Positions 1 through 8,316 of a stretch of DNA of 64,000 nucleotides are shown piece after piece; the first letter of the stretch is position 1; each line of letters opens with the position of its first letter. Made by a program: the position numbers and the translations under genes. Below the pieces are notes generated by a model. The model made no database searches. It had not been told where the DNA came from and saw only the letters and a list, made by a program, of their open reading frames with translations. This stretch comes from Tetramitus jugosus (taxonomy: Eukaryota; Heterolobosea; Eutetramitea; Acrasida; Vahlkampfiidae), in NCBI GenBank assembly GCA_937625935.1, contig OW569364.1:310001-374000 (forward strand), read 5' to 3'.

Positions 1-1
1 A

Positions 2-1207
2 GATTTAAAGATTGACGAAATTAGTGCATGTCACAAGTATTTGTTGTCAGATTTGCTTGTCAAATACAATGGTTTTAATATGAGTACAAGTGATCTTGGA
101 ACAGTTGGGGTGTTTGCTTTGAAACTCGCGCATGCATACACACTTTTTGACAATAGATTGTTGAAAGGAAAGATGTACAAGTCAGCATATGCAACAACAA
201 GTACAAAAGCAAAAACTATGGTCCATTCATGTAAGAGTATAGAGGATTACGAGATAACGATCTCAAAATCTGAAGACGCTCATGGTGTTCTGTTCAATTT
301 GGCCTCTATAATATATTTAGAGCTTGGTATGGATTCATTGCTTGAATTTGGTAGAGTAGTTCGTCCAAAAGGCATACCGTCCTATCCCAAAGAAAAAGGA
401 TACTTGCACATGCTTATGGAAAGTATACCAGAAGATCCCTCCGTGACAAGCAAGATCGATTTGATAGAATCAGCCATTGGATATTCTTTTCAGAATCGCA
501 TCCTCGCACACAACATTGTAAGTCACACTTTCGAATTTATATTCACTTTCAACAAGTTACTTAACCTCTTTATGTAGTTTTGCAATCCAAAAATGGAAAA
601 TCGTGTCGAGTTTTTAGGAAAGGTTGTTTGTGAATTTGTAGCTGGTTTACAGGGCTTCCAATCTCATTCACTAGACTTGAACGAATACATCAAGCAATGT
701 ACCAGTTCAGACAACTATCAAGCTGCTGATGTCAAAATTCCAGCAAACACGTCCACTTCTGGGCTATTTTGCAAAGTTGTGGGAGCTGTCATTCTGGATT
801 CTCCCTCGAATGTTGGTACTGTGTCAGCATTTGTCAACAAATTTCTCCTCACAAAAAGCTTACCGGAATCAATTGCTACCTCTAACGTACTCGAGCTCGT
901 GAGCAAGAACAAGAAGAAACTCGGAGTTGACATAAGAATGAACCAGACAGAGATCAACAAGTTGGTTGATCGTCTCAACCATTTGAAAGAAGAACAGGAG
1001 AAAATGAAAGCTACAGAGCAACTTTATGTGGGACTAACTGACAAGATACTCCAGAAATATCCCATACTCTGTCCCTCATCACTCTACAATAACCTTCAAC
1101 TGAATAGCCACGATACGTTATTCAAAGAGCTTGGTGATGACGTTATTGCAGCTCAAAAACCTGTGGAAAACTCACCCAACCAGAGTGACTGTGAAGGACT
1201 TCGATAA
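2..1207 (+). CDS. Degenerate RNase III-fold protein (5' end outside window)
   Basis: The frame is open to the left edge, so the start is missing. Two exons are seen, 2-517 and 578-1207, joined across a 60-nt GT-AG intron (518-577, phase 0); 381 residues are visible. The join creates a continuous RNase III-type signature: 'IESAIGYSFQNR' before it, then 'NRVEFLGK' and later 'VGAVILDS'. In active RNase III these blocks read ERLEFLGD and ADxxEALIGxxxLD. Here all four catalytic acidic positions are replaced (N, K, G and C). A charged, probably coiled-coil tail follows ('LNHLKEEQEKMKATEQ'). It could be the last RNase III domain of a Dicer-like protein, a mitoribosomal mL44-like protein or an editing-complex-type pseudo-RNase III. 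The fold is fairly clear; the role is not. It converges on the TPR gene, with 41 nt between stops. Confidence 0.6.
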
Positions 1208-1248
1208 CAATGAGATGTGGCAACAAATGTTGTATTCATATGTCGAGT

Positions 1249-2520
1249 TCAACTCAAAGCATTTTCAAAGAAGCTTTTGAGTTTCTCTTTCTCCAGACCG
1301 AATAAAAAATAGTGTCGCTCTCGATGCACAAAGTGATTCTTAGCGTGCTCTCTAAAGGAAGTTGGATCGATCTTGACAGCTAGTGAGTAATCTTCTATTG
1401 CTGCATCGTACCTTCTACGTCTCAAATACGCATCTCCTCTGAGGAGGTACAGCAAAGCGTTTCCAACATCCGTTTTGAGTGCTACTGAATAATCGTCAAT
1501 AGATTGATAAAAATCCTCCATCAAGTAGTATGTATAACCTCTGTTCTGATAAGCACTAGAATAGCTTGGATCAATCTCAATTGCCTTGGAATAGTTTGTG
1601 ACAGCTTCAGAAAAGAGACTTAAGTTGCGGTATGTGTTGCCTCGATTCAGATGAGCACTTGCATCTTTTGGATTCAAGTCTATCACGTTGGAGAAATCTA
1701 CTAGTGCTTCAGAATTCTGGAGCAATTGACGGAACGCATATCCTCGATAGTAGTGGGCTTGCATGGAGTTGTGATTGAGTAACAAAGCTTTAGAACAGTC
1801 AGAAATGACTTCCGAGTACTTTCCCAAATTGCATAGAGCGTAACTTCTGGAGATGTAGGTACTTTCGGACAGAGGATCATGTTTTAGAGACCTTGAGAAA
1901 TTGTAATCTGCCTCTTCATATTCTCCTAACGCATTCAACGCAACTCCCTTGTTGTGGTATGAGTATGATACATCTGGATACAACTCAATTGCTTGTGAGA
2001 AGTCATCAATTGCTTCGATATACTGCCTTGAAGCTAGAAGTATACTCCCTCTAAAGAAATAAGCCGAAGCAAAAGTGGGATCTAGTTCTATCGCTTTTGA
2101 TAGATCGGAAACTGCATCAGGATACAACTGCGCCTGAAACCATACATTCGCTCTCTGGTAGTATGCCATGTAATCCTCGGGATTTTGTTCAATCTGTTTG
2201 GAAAATAGCCCATAACATTGGGACCATTTGCCACTCAACTGGTGTTCTCGGGCCAGATCTTGAGAATCAACCTGAATGATCTTGGAGAAGTACAAAATTC
2301 CATCCATGTATTGAAATGATCTTTGATACACTGAATCATTCCTCAAGAACTCACTGACATCCTTCACGGGAATATCCAATCTCTTGTAGATGGCATCTGT
2401 CGGCGCTAGCCATTTACGGTCAGAGAAATAGAAATTGTAACTCGAGTAAGGAGGAAGGGCAACCCTTGAATCAAAAAAGTTACGACGAATGAATTGCTTG
2501 GAGCCTCTCTTCAGTAACAT
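1249..2520 (-). CDS. TPR-repeat protein
   Basis: A 423-residue protein made largely of about nine tandem 34-residue tetratricopeptide repeats, with the usual pattern (for example 'AIELDPTFASAYFFRG', 'AIEIDPSYSSAYQNRG'). TPR arrays are protein-docking scaffolds; the partner cannot be read from the sequence. The frame stays open upstream to an ATG at 2691, but that extension runs through the tRNA-Ser gene at 2615-2697. I therefore start at the next in-frame ATG (2520). The skipped stretch between the tRNA and 2520 happens to encode a hydrophobic segment ('LLIPFLLTSLFFHLFTFL'), so an unseen upstream start giving a membrane anchor is possible. No enzymatic domain is visible. Confidence 0.8.
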   Translation of the reverse strand: MLLKRGSKQFIRRNFFDSRVALPPYSSYNFYFSDRKWLAPTDAIYKRLDIPVKDVSEFLRNDSVYQRSFQYMDGILYFSKIIQVDSQDLAREHQLSGKWSQCYGLFSKQIEQNPEDYMAYYQRANVWFQAQLYPDAVSDLSKAIELDPTFASAYFFRGSILLASRQYIEAIDDFSQAIELYPDVSYSYHNKGVALNALGEYEEADYNFSRSLKHDPLSESTYISRSYALCNLGKYSEVISDCSKALLLNHNSMQAHYYRGYAFRQLLQNSEALVDFSNVIDLNPKDASAHLNRGNTYRNLSLFSEAVTNYSKAIEIDPSYSSAYQNRGYTYYLMEDFYQSIDDYSVALKTDVGNALLYLLRGDAYLRRRRYDAAIEDYSLAVKIDPTSFREHAKNHFVHRERHYFLFGLEKEKLKSFFENALS

Positions 2521-2614
2521 GTCGATGGTTTCTTTGGTAAACTTTTTCCATGTTCTGAGAAATGTGAACAAGTGGAAAAAGAGAGACGTCAACAAGAAAG
2601 GGATCAAAAGGGCT

Positions 2615-2697
2615 CGCACTCTGTAGGATTTGAACCTACGCACGGTTTCCCGTACCTGATTTCTAGTCAGGCTCCTTGACCGCTCGGACAAGAGTGC
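2615..2697 (-). tRNA. tRNA-Ser(AGA)
   Basis: The minus strand folds as a class II tRNA of 83 nt without an intron. The acceptor arms GCACTCT/AGAGTGC pair perfectly with discriminator G. The D arm holds TCC/GGA, the anticodon stem is CCTGA/TCAGG with loop CTAGAAA (anticodon AGA, decoding UCU), there is a long variable arm with an ACGG/CCGT stem, and the T arm is GTAGG/CCTAC with loop TTCAAAT. The long variable arm and the anticodon both indicate serine. CCA is not encoded, as usual for nuclear genes. Confidence 0.96.
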
Positions 2698-2931
2698 TCA
2701 TATGTTATACATATATTTGCAAATATGGCGCCTGTTTTGCCCGAATGAAACGAGAGAATGGAGCGCAGCGGGCCTTTTTCAAAGGTTTCGATGCGTCTCG
2801 ACAGCAACAAGGGAGTGCTTATGTTTTTCGCTGTTTTTCAAGCTCGTTTCCTCCACTGTCATTTTATTTTCTCCGCCACAAACAAACATTTTTTTCTTCA
2901 TCAACACCGCCTCAAACGCCAATATAACAAA

Positions 2932-3426
2932 ATGTACAAAGCACCTGCACAAGCGATCGCAACACAAGCAGTCAAGAGACGTGGAGTTCCATTGAGCGCA
3001 GTCGTCAAGAGTCTGAGCCAATCCTCCTCCTTCTCCACCAATGCACCTAAACAAGGTGGTCATCACGTTGATTTCCACCGCACACCAACCAGTCAACTAA
3101 AGACAAAGGAACAAGTGTACGAAGAAGAACAGAGAGAATTCAATGCAAAGATGCCAAAGACCCCTGCATTTGAGATTTGGTTGTCCAAAATCCTTGGTGC
3201 TTCACTCGTGTTTTGGTTGGCTTATTGGACCAAGGAGAGTGGAGCCATTTTGGTGGGTTTGGAGAGACCTCATTGGGAACATCCATTTGGTGATTCTGAT
3301 TCGGAGGAGGATGATGATGATTGGAGTGATACGGACAGTGATGATGATTTGGAGTTGAGATTGGAGTACTATACCAATGATGCTGATTTGAAGCAGTCTC
3401 CAATCAATAGGAGAACTCAACTCTAG
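2932..3426 (+). CDS. Mitochondrial complex I subunit, NDUFB2-like
   Basis: A 164-residue protein starting at the first ATG after a purine-rich leader. The N-terminus is basic and hydroxylated with an 'SSSFSTNAPK' stretch, as in mitochondrial presequences. One transmembrane segment ('ILGASLVFWLAYW') is followed by 'TKESGAILVGLERPHWEHPF'. This resembles the plant and protist form of the small membrane subunit NDUFB2/AGGG of NADH:ubiquinone oxidoreductase, in which the helix is followed by a GPxVLGWRHPWE-type motif. The C-terminus is an acidic run rich in Asp and Glu. The assignment rests on short motifs, so it is moderate. A second complex I subunit, NDUFV2, lies at 22 kb. Confidence 0.55.
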   Translation: MYKAPAQAIATQAVKRRGVPLSAVVKSLSQSSSFSTNAPKQGGHHVDFHRTPTSQLKTKEQVYEEEQREFNAKMPKTPAFEIWLSKILGASLVFWLAYWTKESGAILVGLERPHWEHPFGDSDSEEDDDDWSDTDSDDDLELRLEYYTNDADLKQSPINRRTQL

Positions 3427-4212
3427 ATGTGTGTATCTCTATGGTGATGATGAAGATGCATCCTAAAAAAGATGGCTTAGAGTACGTTCGTTGATGATTG
3501 AACTTTGCTCTGAGCTTTTTTGGTGGTGAAAAATGAACAACAACTGACAACAATAAAAACAAGGTCAACGGCTGTGTTGACCTATTGCATATGATTCGCC
3601 CGTTTCAACAATAATATTGGGCCGTGTCTTTGTTGCCTCAAATGATCCTAAATAATGATGACATCCATGCAAGGGATTTTTTGAGTCAATTTTGTTGTTT
3701 CTCCACCCACATTCATTCATTGTGGAATCTCATTTTTATGTAAATCAATTCTCTGCGACCAATCTATTCTTTAATGCAAAGATAGTTCCCTGGTCTCTCG
3801 AATACATTACAACAGTGATCAGTTTCATGGCAGGCAGAAATAAACATGTAGAGGGTCATAATAAGCGACGTGTTCCACAAGGAAGTTACACCTGCCCATC
3901 TCAGTCTACTGAGGTGGGGAGTTCCTCGTACGGACGCGAAGTCAGTCAACCCTGTAACACTCAATTTTTTGTTGTTTCAGGTTCTTCATTCACGACTGCC
4001 ACAGTGGTTGCTCACTATGATTTGAAGAGCTGTCATCTATGGAAAGAAGGAGGTCACGGCGAAAAGAAGAAGAACAACAAATGAGGTTAATGGTCATGTA
4101 CGCAACTGGATCATTCCAATAAAACAGAAGAATGTTTCACAGATTGGAAAGTGAGCTATTGAATTTTGGGATCTATGTTCTCAAAAAAATAAGCCACACA
4201 ATTTACAAAGAA
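3427..4212. other. Intergenic stretch, 786 nt
   Basis: No convincing protein gene. A 130-codon frame (3692-4084) has no recognisable domain and is probably chance. The stretch contains the candidate structured RNA listed at 3850-3970. It presumably also holds the 3' end of the NDUFB2-like gene and the promoter of the secreted propeller gene. Confidence 0.5.
3850..3970 (+). ncRNA. Candidate structured small RNA
   Basis: A 10-bp hairpin at 3895-3918 (arms CCCATCTCAG and CTGAGGTGGG, loop TCTA, one GU pair) sits inside a closing helix AGGGT (3852-3856) / ACCCT (3949-3953). A small TTCC-ACAA-GGAA hairpin lies in between. A run of six T follows at 3965-3970, as in RNA polymerase III terminators. 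No B-box or known RNA family was recognised. The element could also be part of a 5' leader. Only the fold is seen; expression is inferred. Confidence 0.3.
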
Positions 4213-5388
4213 ATGAAGACCACACAAATAATCATCTTGTTCGTTGCTATTCTTGCGTGCTTGGCTTGCTCCATTTGTGGCTTCCAAGTCCAAACCCTTT
4301 GGCAAGGTGAGGATGTTCTTGCCTTGAATGAGGGACCAGTCAGCCATCTTGATACCAAGGCCAATCTGTACTACATTGTAACTGATTTTCAAGTGACTGC
4401 CTTTGATGCCAACTCTGGAGCTATCAGAAAACAGTTCAAGATTCCTGATCAAAATTGTCACACCAGATCTGTAACATTCACTTCTAGCAAGTCCATGTGG
4501 TACAGTCACGTGTACAATGTGTTGCCCACTTTTGAAATGCATCAGGTGGATCTGGAAACTGGAAAGGTAACTGATTATTCTGTGAAGCAATATGCGAGCC
4601 AAGGTTATATCACTAAGGCTTTGGACAATGGCAATATTTTGATTGCTGTGGTGAGTACTCAGGAAGATCAAGCTCATCATAACGTCGTTGCAGCCTTCCA
4701 AGTGGGATCAAAGTTTAGCCATTCGTGGAGCTACATGGGTGACGTCAGGGCCAATTTGATCACTCTCGCATTCGATGAGGAACAAGTCGTCGTAATAGCT
4801 GTTGGTTCCAACTATATCACCAAGATTGATGCTCGTACCGGAAAGGTCTTGTACACTAGTTACACCATACCATCTTACATCAATGTTATGCCAGTTTCGG
4901 GACAGCTATCACCAGACAAGAGAGTCTTGTATCTTACAGGTAGCAATCAGCTAAGAGGAGAAAGTGGTGCTGGACTGATGGCCATTGACGCTACAAATGG
5001 ACAGTATTTGCGATGGTACGGTATACCGGGTGAATATGCATTTCAAATGAAGAGAAGTGTCGACGGTAGCCATTTGTATTTGAGCTCTGAGGCAGGAACT
5101 GCCATGTTTTGTATGAAGAGCAGTCAGATTGCTTGGTCGAGAGTGTATGAAACACCAAATGACAGATTTACCATCAGTGCTATTGGATCGCAAGAACATC
5201 CTGTGATCGCCTATTCTTCCAGTGGGAAGAATGTAACCCAGTTTGTTGATCCAGAAGACAAGGGCAAGATTATTGGAACATTCCTGCAATATCTTGGAGA
5301 GAATTTGACCAGTAATGGAACAGATGCGTTTTTCACCTATCTATCTCCAAAAAATTCAGTCAGAGTATCCAAGCGCCAATTGGTGTGA
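4213..5388 (+). CDS. Secreted beta-propeller-like protein
   Basis: A 391-residue protein. The start at 4213 is chosen because it begins a clear signal peptide ('MKTTQIIILFVAILACLACS'); the frame itself opens 27 codons earlier. The mature part has repeated blocks typical of PQQ/YVTN-type propellers, such as 'YIVTDFQVTAFDANSGAIRK', 'VDLETGKVTDYSV', 'KIDARTGKVLYTS' and 'MAIDATNGQYLRWYG'. Each is a strand pair ending in D-x-x-(T/S)G-x. No transmembrane helix follows the signal, so it is probably secreted or lysosomal. No catalytic motif was seen, and a binding role is only inferred. Confidence 0.7.
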   Translation: MKTTQIIILFVAILACLACSICGFQVQTLWQGEDVLALNEGPVSHLDTKANLYYIVTDFQVTAFDANSGAIRKQFKIPDQNCHTRSVTFTSSKSMWYSHVYNVLPTFEMHQVDLETGKVTDYSVKQYASQGYITKALDNGNILIAVVSTQEDQAHHNVVAAFQVGSKFSHSWSYMGDVRANLITLAFDEEQVVVIAVGSNYITKIDARTGKVLYTSYTIPSYINVMPVSGQLSPDKRVLYLTGSNQLRGESGAGLMAIDATNGQYLRWYGIPGEYAFQMKRSVDGSHLYLSSEAGTAMFCMKSSQIAWSRVYETPNDRFTISAIGSQEHPVIAYSSSGKNVTQFVDPEDKGKIIGTFLQYLGENLTSNGTDAFFTYLSPKNSVRVSKRQLV

Positions 5389-5721
5389 GACAAATGTGCT
5401 GTCATACTCTGCATGGTGAAATAAATGTTCCATTCTTAAAAATTGGTCTCCTCCATCATGAATGGAGAAGAAGTGAAATTGATGGTTGAGAAACATTTAA
5501 ATTCTGGTACCTTTGGTACTATCAAATTTTGTGCAATTGGCCATGAACTTGAGACATATTGAGCCAGAAAAAAGACCTGTGCTGATTGCCCCTCTAACAT
5601 AGGAGTTGTTCTGCAATCCTCAATTTCTTGCGCAACAGCGACGTAATAATGCCAACTAATGACCTCAGAGGCAAGCAACTGATGTGCAGCGCGAAACAAA
5701 GTAAAGTTTTCTTGAATGGGT

Positions 5722-5834
5722 TCTGTTTATTCGTCTCACCAATCATGGGATGCGACTCTGTCGCACTCATTAGCCGTCAAGGCACAGCACCGTATTCCTC
5801 AATAAAAGACTTTTATATCTGTTTATTCGTCTCA
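5722..5834 (+). repeat. 17-nt direct repeat pair
   Basis: TCTGTTTATTCGTCTCA occurs exactly at 5722-5738 and again at 5818-5834, 96 nt apart start to start. The intervening bases are not repetitive. The origin is unknown: a duplicated regulatory or RNA motif, or a small local duplication. Confidence 0.6.
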
Positions 5835-6015
5835 AACTCTTGCTCGTCCTTGGTTAAAGGACACTTTTCCGTTGTGCCACCAAAACACTTAAACAAAATG
5901 AGTTAGTCAATGAGATAAAAAACAAAAACACATACCTAATTATTATCCATTCATCATGCTGAAGTGGTCATGCTTGTTTCAAATCTCTTGTATGAGGCAT
6001 TCATCGATAGGGAAA

Positions 6016-6230
6016 AGAGGTCAGCACACAAGAACAAACAAGTGTTCTCATGTGCAGACCCCTCCTCTCTACAGAAGAGTGCTGCTATTCCGCATAAAGA
6101 ACTGTAGAGGATCATTGAGGTTGTTGTGGCCCTTGACTTCTGAAAGCATTTCCGAGGGGAAATATAATCCTGTACACACATGGATGCCACATGTGTAGAG
6201 AGATACCCTCGTTGTGGCGAGGTGGAAATA
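6016..6230. ncRNA. Candidate structured RNA: chain of stem-loops
   Basis: Four consecutive hairpins can be read. (i) 6019-6060: GGTC/GACC, an A.A mismatch, GCACA/TGTGC, a 2x2 loop, AGAACA/TGTTCT and a 6-nt apical loop. (ii) 6066-6074 with 6102-6110: a 9-bp stem around CTCTACAG/CTGTAGAG. (iii) 6148-6163: ATTTCC/GGAAAT with loop GAGG. (iv) about 6207-6225: CCTCG/CGAGG. No known RNA family (spliceosomal, SRP, RNase P, U3) was recognised. It could be an independent RNA on either strand, or the 3' untranslated region of the flanking convergent genes. Confidence 0.35.
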
Positions 6231-6300
6231 CTTGGAACAAACTAATCATGGTGAATAGTTGCCAGAAACAAGGAGGCACGGGGAACCAAGGATTGCCGGC

Positions 6301-7548
6301 TTAGACAATGACTCGGTTGGGTTGGCTGCTAGCCATGTGAGGGGCATAGGAGTAAGGATATGGAGAAGGTACATAGTTGTACATGAATGGGAGGTGTTGT
6401 TGAGGATATGGATACATTCCATGCATGTATGGAGCATGGTATGCAGGTGGAGAGGAGGATAAAACAGGTTGGGAGATTGGGAATGGAAGACCAGGGTGAG
6501 CAGAGGTGATTGGAGCTGCGACTACAGCAGGTGCAGGCGCTTCTCTTCTCATAATACTCACCGGAGCAGACTCAGCCTTGTTTTCAAAGGTGAGCTTGCG
6601 ACCATTGTTGGAGACAGTCGTGGATGACGGTTGTTGTTGTTGTGGAGATTGAGAAGGAGACCTTCTTCCTCTTCTTCCTCGCTTCTTGTCCATCTCGGTG
6701 GATGGAGAGAGTTCAGAAGACTTTGGAGAGAGCTTCCTCTTGGAAGAGTGGTTCTTGTTGTTGTTGGATTCAGGGTTCTTGGCCAACCACTTCTTCAATC
6801 TTGGCATAAATGAACTGATAATCCAATACTTGCTTGCGCACTTTTTTGGATTGGATGGTGAACGAGCATTGACAATTTCATCAATGCTGTGCCATTCAAT
6901 CGCACTGACTTCCTTTCTTGTTTCTGGGTGGAACTTTGTGTTCTCAGGTACACCAGAAACAATAAACAAAGTCACTACTTGTTCATTAAAGTGCATCTTC
7001 AAGTAATTCTTGGAGTTCAAGTATGGAGAGATGTCAAAACCAATCTCTTCCTTGACTTCACGAGCAGCACACACCATTTCGGACTCGTCTTGATTGACTT
7101 TGCCTCTTGGGAAACTCCACGTCTTGGAGTTCCATCCCTTGACCAACAAGACCTTGTCTCTGGTTTGGTTCAATATGATTGCACCAAAAACAGGAACAGT
7201 ATTCTTGTAGTCATAAAAGGATTGGGTGTGCTTGTCAATGGTTTCTCTGTATGGCTGCAGGGCAGGACATTGCTTGAAAATCTCATCAACAAATTGCTTA
7301 AAGTTTAAGGAGGGGAGGGTCTTGTTTTGTTCTCGGTAGAAATCCTCATAGAACCAGTGAGCTTCCTCAATTTGGAAAAACAGTCGGTCAAATGACTCAA
7401 ACACTTCATCTGGGCAGTTCATGATGAATCGAATAATCAAATCATCAATCACCGATACCAGTGTTTGTGTTTTTGGGGAGTCATTTTGTTTCCTTCTTCC
7501 TTGAATGTTGTTCATTGGTTGTTCCTTTTGATTTTCGGAATTATTCAT
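6301..7548 (-). CDS. DCP2: mRNA-decapping enzyme Dcp2
   Basis: 415 residues, starting at the first ATG of the conserved frame. An N-terminal Dcp2 box A-like helical domain ('DLIIRFIMNCPDEVFESFDR', 'IEEAHWFYEDF') precedes the Nudix domain. The Nudix box is complete at about residues 149-171: G, then E155, then REVKEEIGF, which bind Mg2+ and catalyse release of m7GDP from mRNA caps. The box B-like 'W...IDEI' region follows. The C-terminus is basic, then Pro-, Tyr- and Met-rich, the type of low-complexity tail Dcp2 uses for partner binding in P-bodies. The order of domains and the Nudix spacing make the call firm. Confidence 0.93.
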   Translation of the reverse strand: MNNSENQKEQPMNNIQGRRKQNDSPKTQTLVSVIDDLIIRFIMNCPDEVFESFDRLFFQIEEAHWFYEDFYREQNKTLPSLNFKQFVDEIFKQCPALQPYRETIDKHTQSFYDYKNTVPVFGAIILNQTRDKVLLVKGWNSKTWSFPRGKVNQDESEMVCAAREVKEEIGFDISPYLNSKNYLKMHFNEQVVTLFIVSGVPENTKFHPETRKEVSAIEWHSIDEIVNARSPSNPKKCASKYWIISSFMPRLKKWLAKNPESNNNKNHSSKRKLSPKSSELSPSTEMDKKRGRRGRRSPSQSPQQQQPSSTTVSNNGRKLTFENKAESAPVSIMRREAPAPAVVAAPITSAHPGLPFPISQPVLSSSPPAYHAPYMHGMYPYPQQHLPFMYNYVPSPYPYSYAPHMASSQPNRVIV

Positions 7549-8316
7549 GATGTTAATACTTAGAATAGTGGGAGTGTGTGGGAATATAGATATATACAAA
7601 GAGTTTTGTATGGGAATTCTATAGAGTATATAGAGAGGGAGTTTGGAGTAAAGTTGAGTTGTTGTTGTTTGCGTGTAGATAACAAAGTTTATCTCTGCGG
7701 AGCGACTGTTTCACCGAACTGAAAAGAATTGGGTAAGTGTGGTGACGTTCTTCAACTTTAAAATGTGTTTTTGTTGTTTCTGCTTTTTCCGAGTGGTTGG
7801 CTTGGTGGAAGGACAACTTTTGACCACACACGACAGGGACCCAGCCAATAAAAATACTTATTGTAAAGTGCTTACTTCAACTCCAAAAAAAACAATCAAA
7901 TTTTCCTTTCAACTCTAAATGGCGCACGGAGATTCACAATTGAACCTTTGGATTTCCGTAGGAACTCGTTCATTGTCCGAAGTCTCGTTATGTTCGCAAT
8001 GCGTTTTGGAGCTACAGTGTTGATGTTTTCACTTGTTGGATGGTCAATCCCCATCTTTCACCAACTGGAGGCTAAAATTCAACTCCTGTCACCACATCGT
8101 TTGGAAGAACCAACCCTCTTCTTTGGCGCCTATTTTCGATTTTACTCCGATCGGCGGGAATGAATTCCATGCACACTTCAATAAAAAACTGCAAGCAAAC
8201 ATTTTCACACAGGCTGGAATGAAAAAATCATTTTATGCTTTGCGAATAAAACAACTAATTTTCATCGTTCTTTGTTGCTGCTGCTTGTTCCTCTTCTCTC
8301 TTGACTCAACATCAAA
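7549..8316. other. Divergent promoter region, 768 nt
   Basis: This lies between the start of DCP2 (minus) and NOP14 (plus), so it must hold both promoters. Short frames exist (for example 7990-8163, a hydrophobic 57-codon frame), but none has a recognisable domain. No tRNA or repeat was seen. Confidence 0.5.

Larger units (their letters stand above)
5389..6300. other. Intergenic stretch, 912 nt, with repeats and stem-loops
   Basis: This lies between two convergent 3' ends (propeller gene and DCP2). Several short frames run through it, none with recognisable domains. It carries a 17-nt direct repeat (5722-5738 and 5818-5834) and a chain of strong stem-loops from about 6016 to 6230, listed separately. 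It is much longer than other convergent intergenic gaps here (6-88 nt), so it probably contains an RNA gene or long 3' untranslated regions. Confidence 0.5.

Noticed and set aside
4156..4701. 181-codon minus-strand frame opposite the secreted propeller gene
   Set aside because: Shadow of a well-supported gene; no domain or signal.
5618..5700. U4 snRNA-like string near TTGCGCA and a possible kink-turn
   Set aside because: The K-turn pairing and the U6-pairing segments of U4 do not line up, so the resemblance is short and probably chance.
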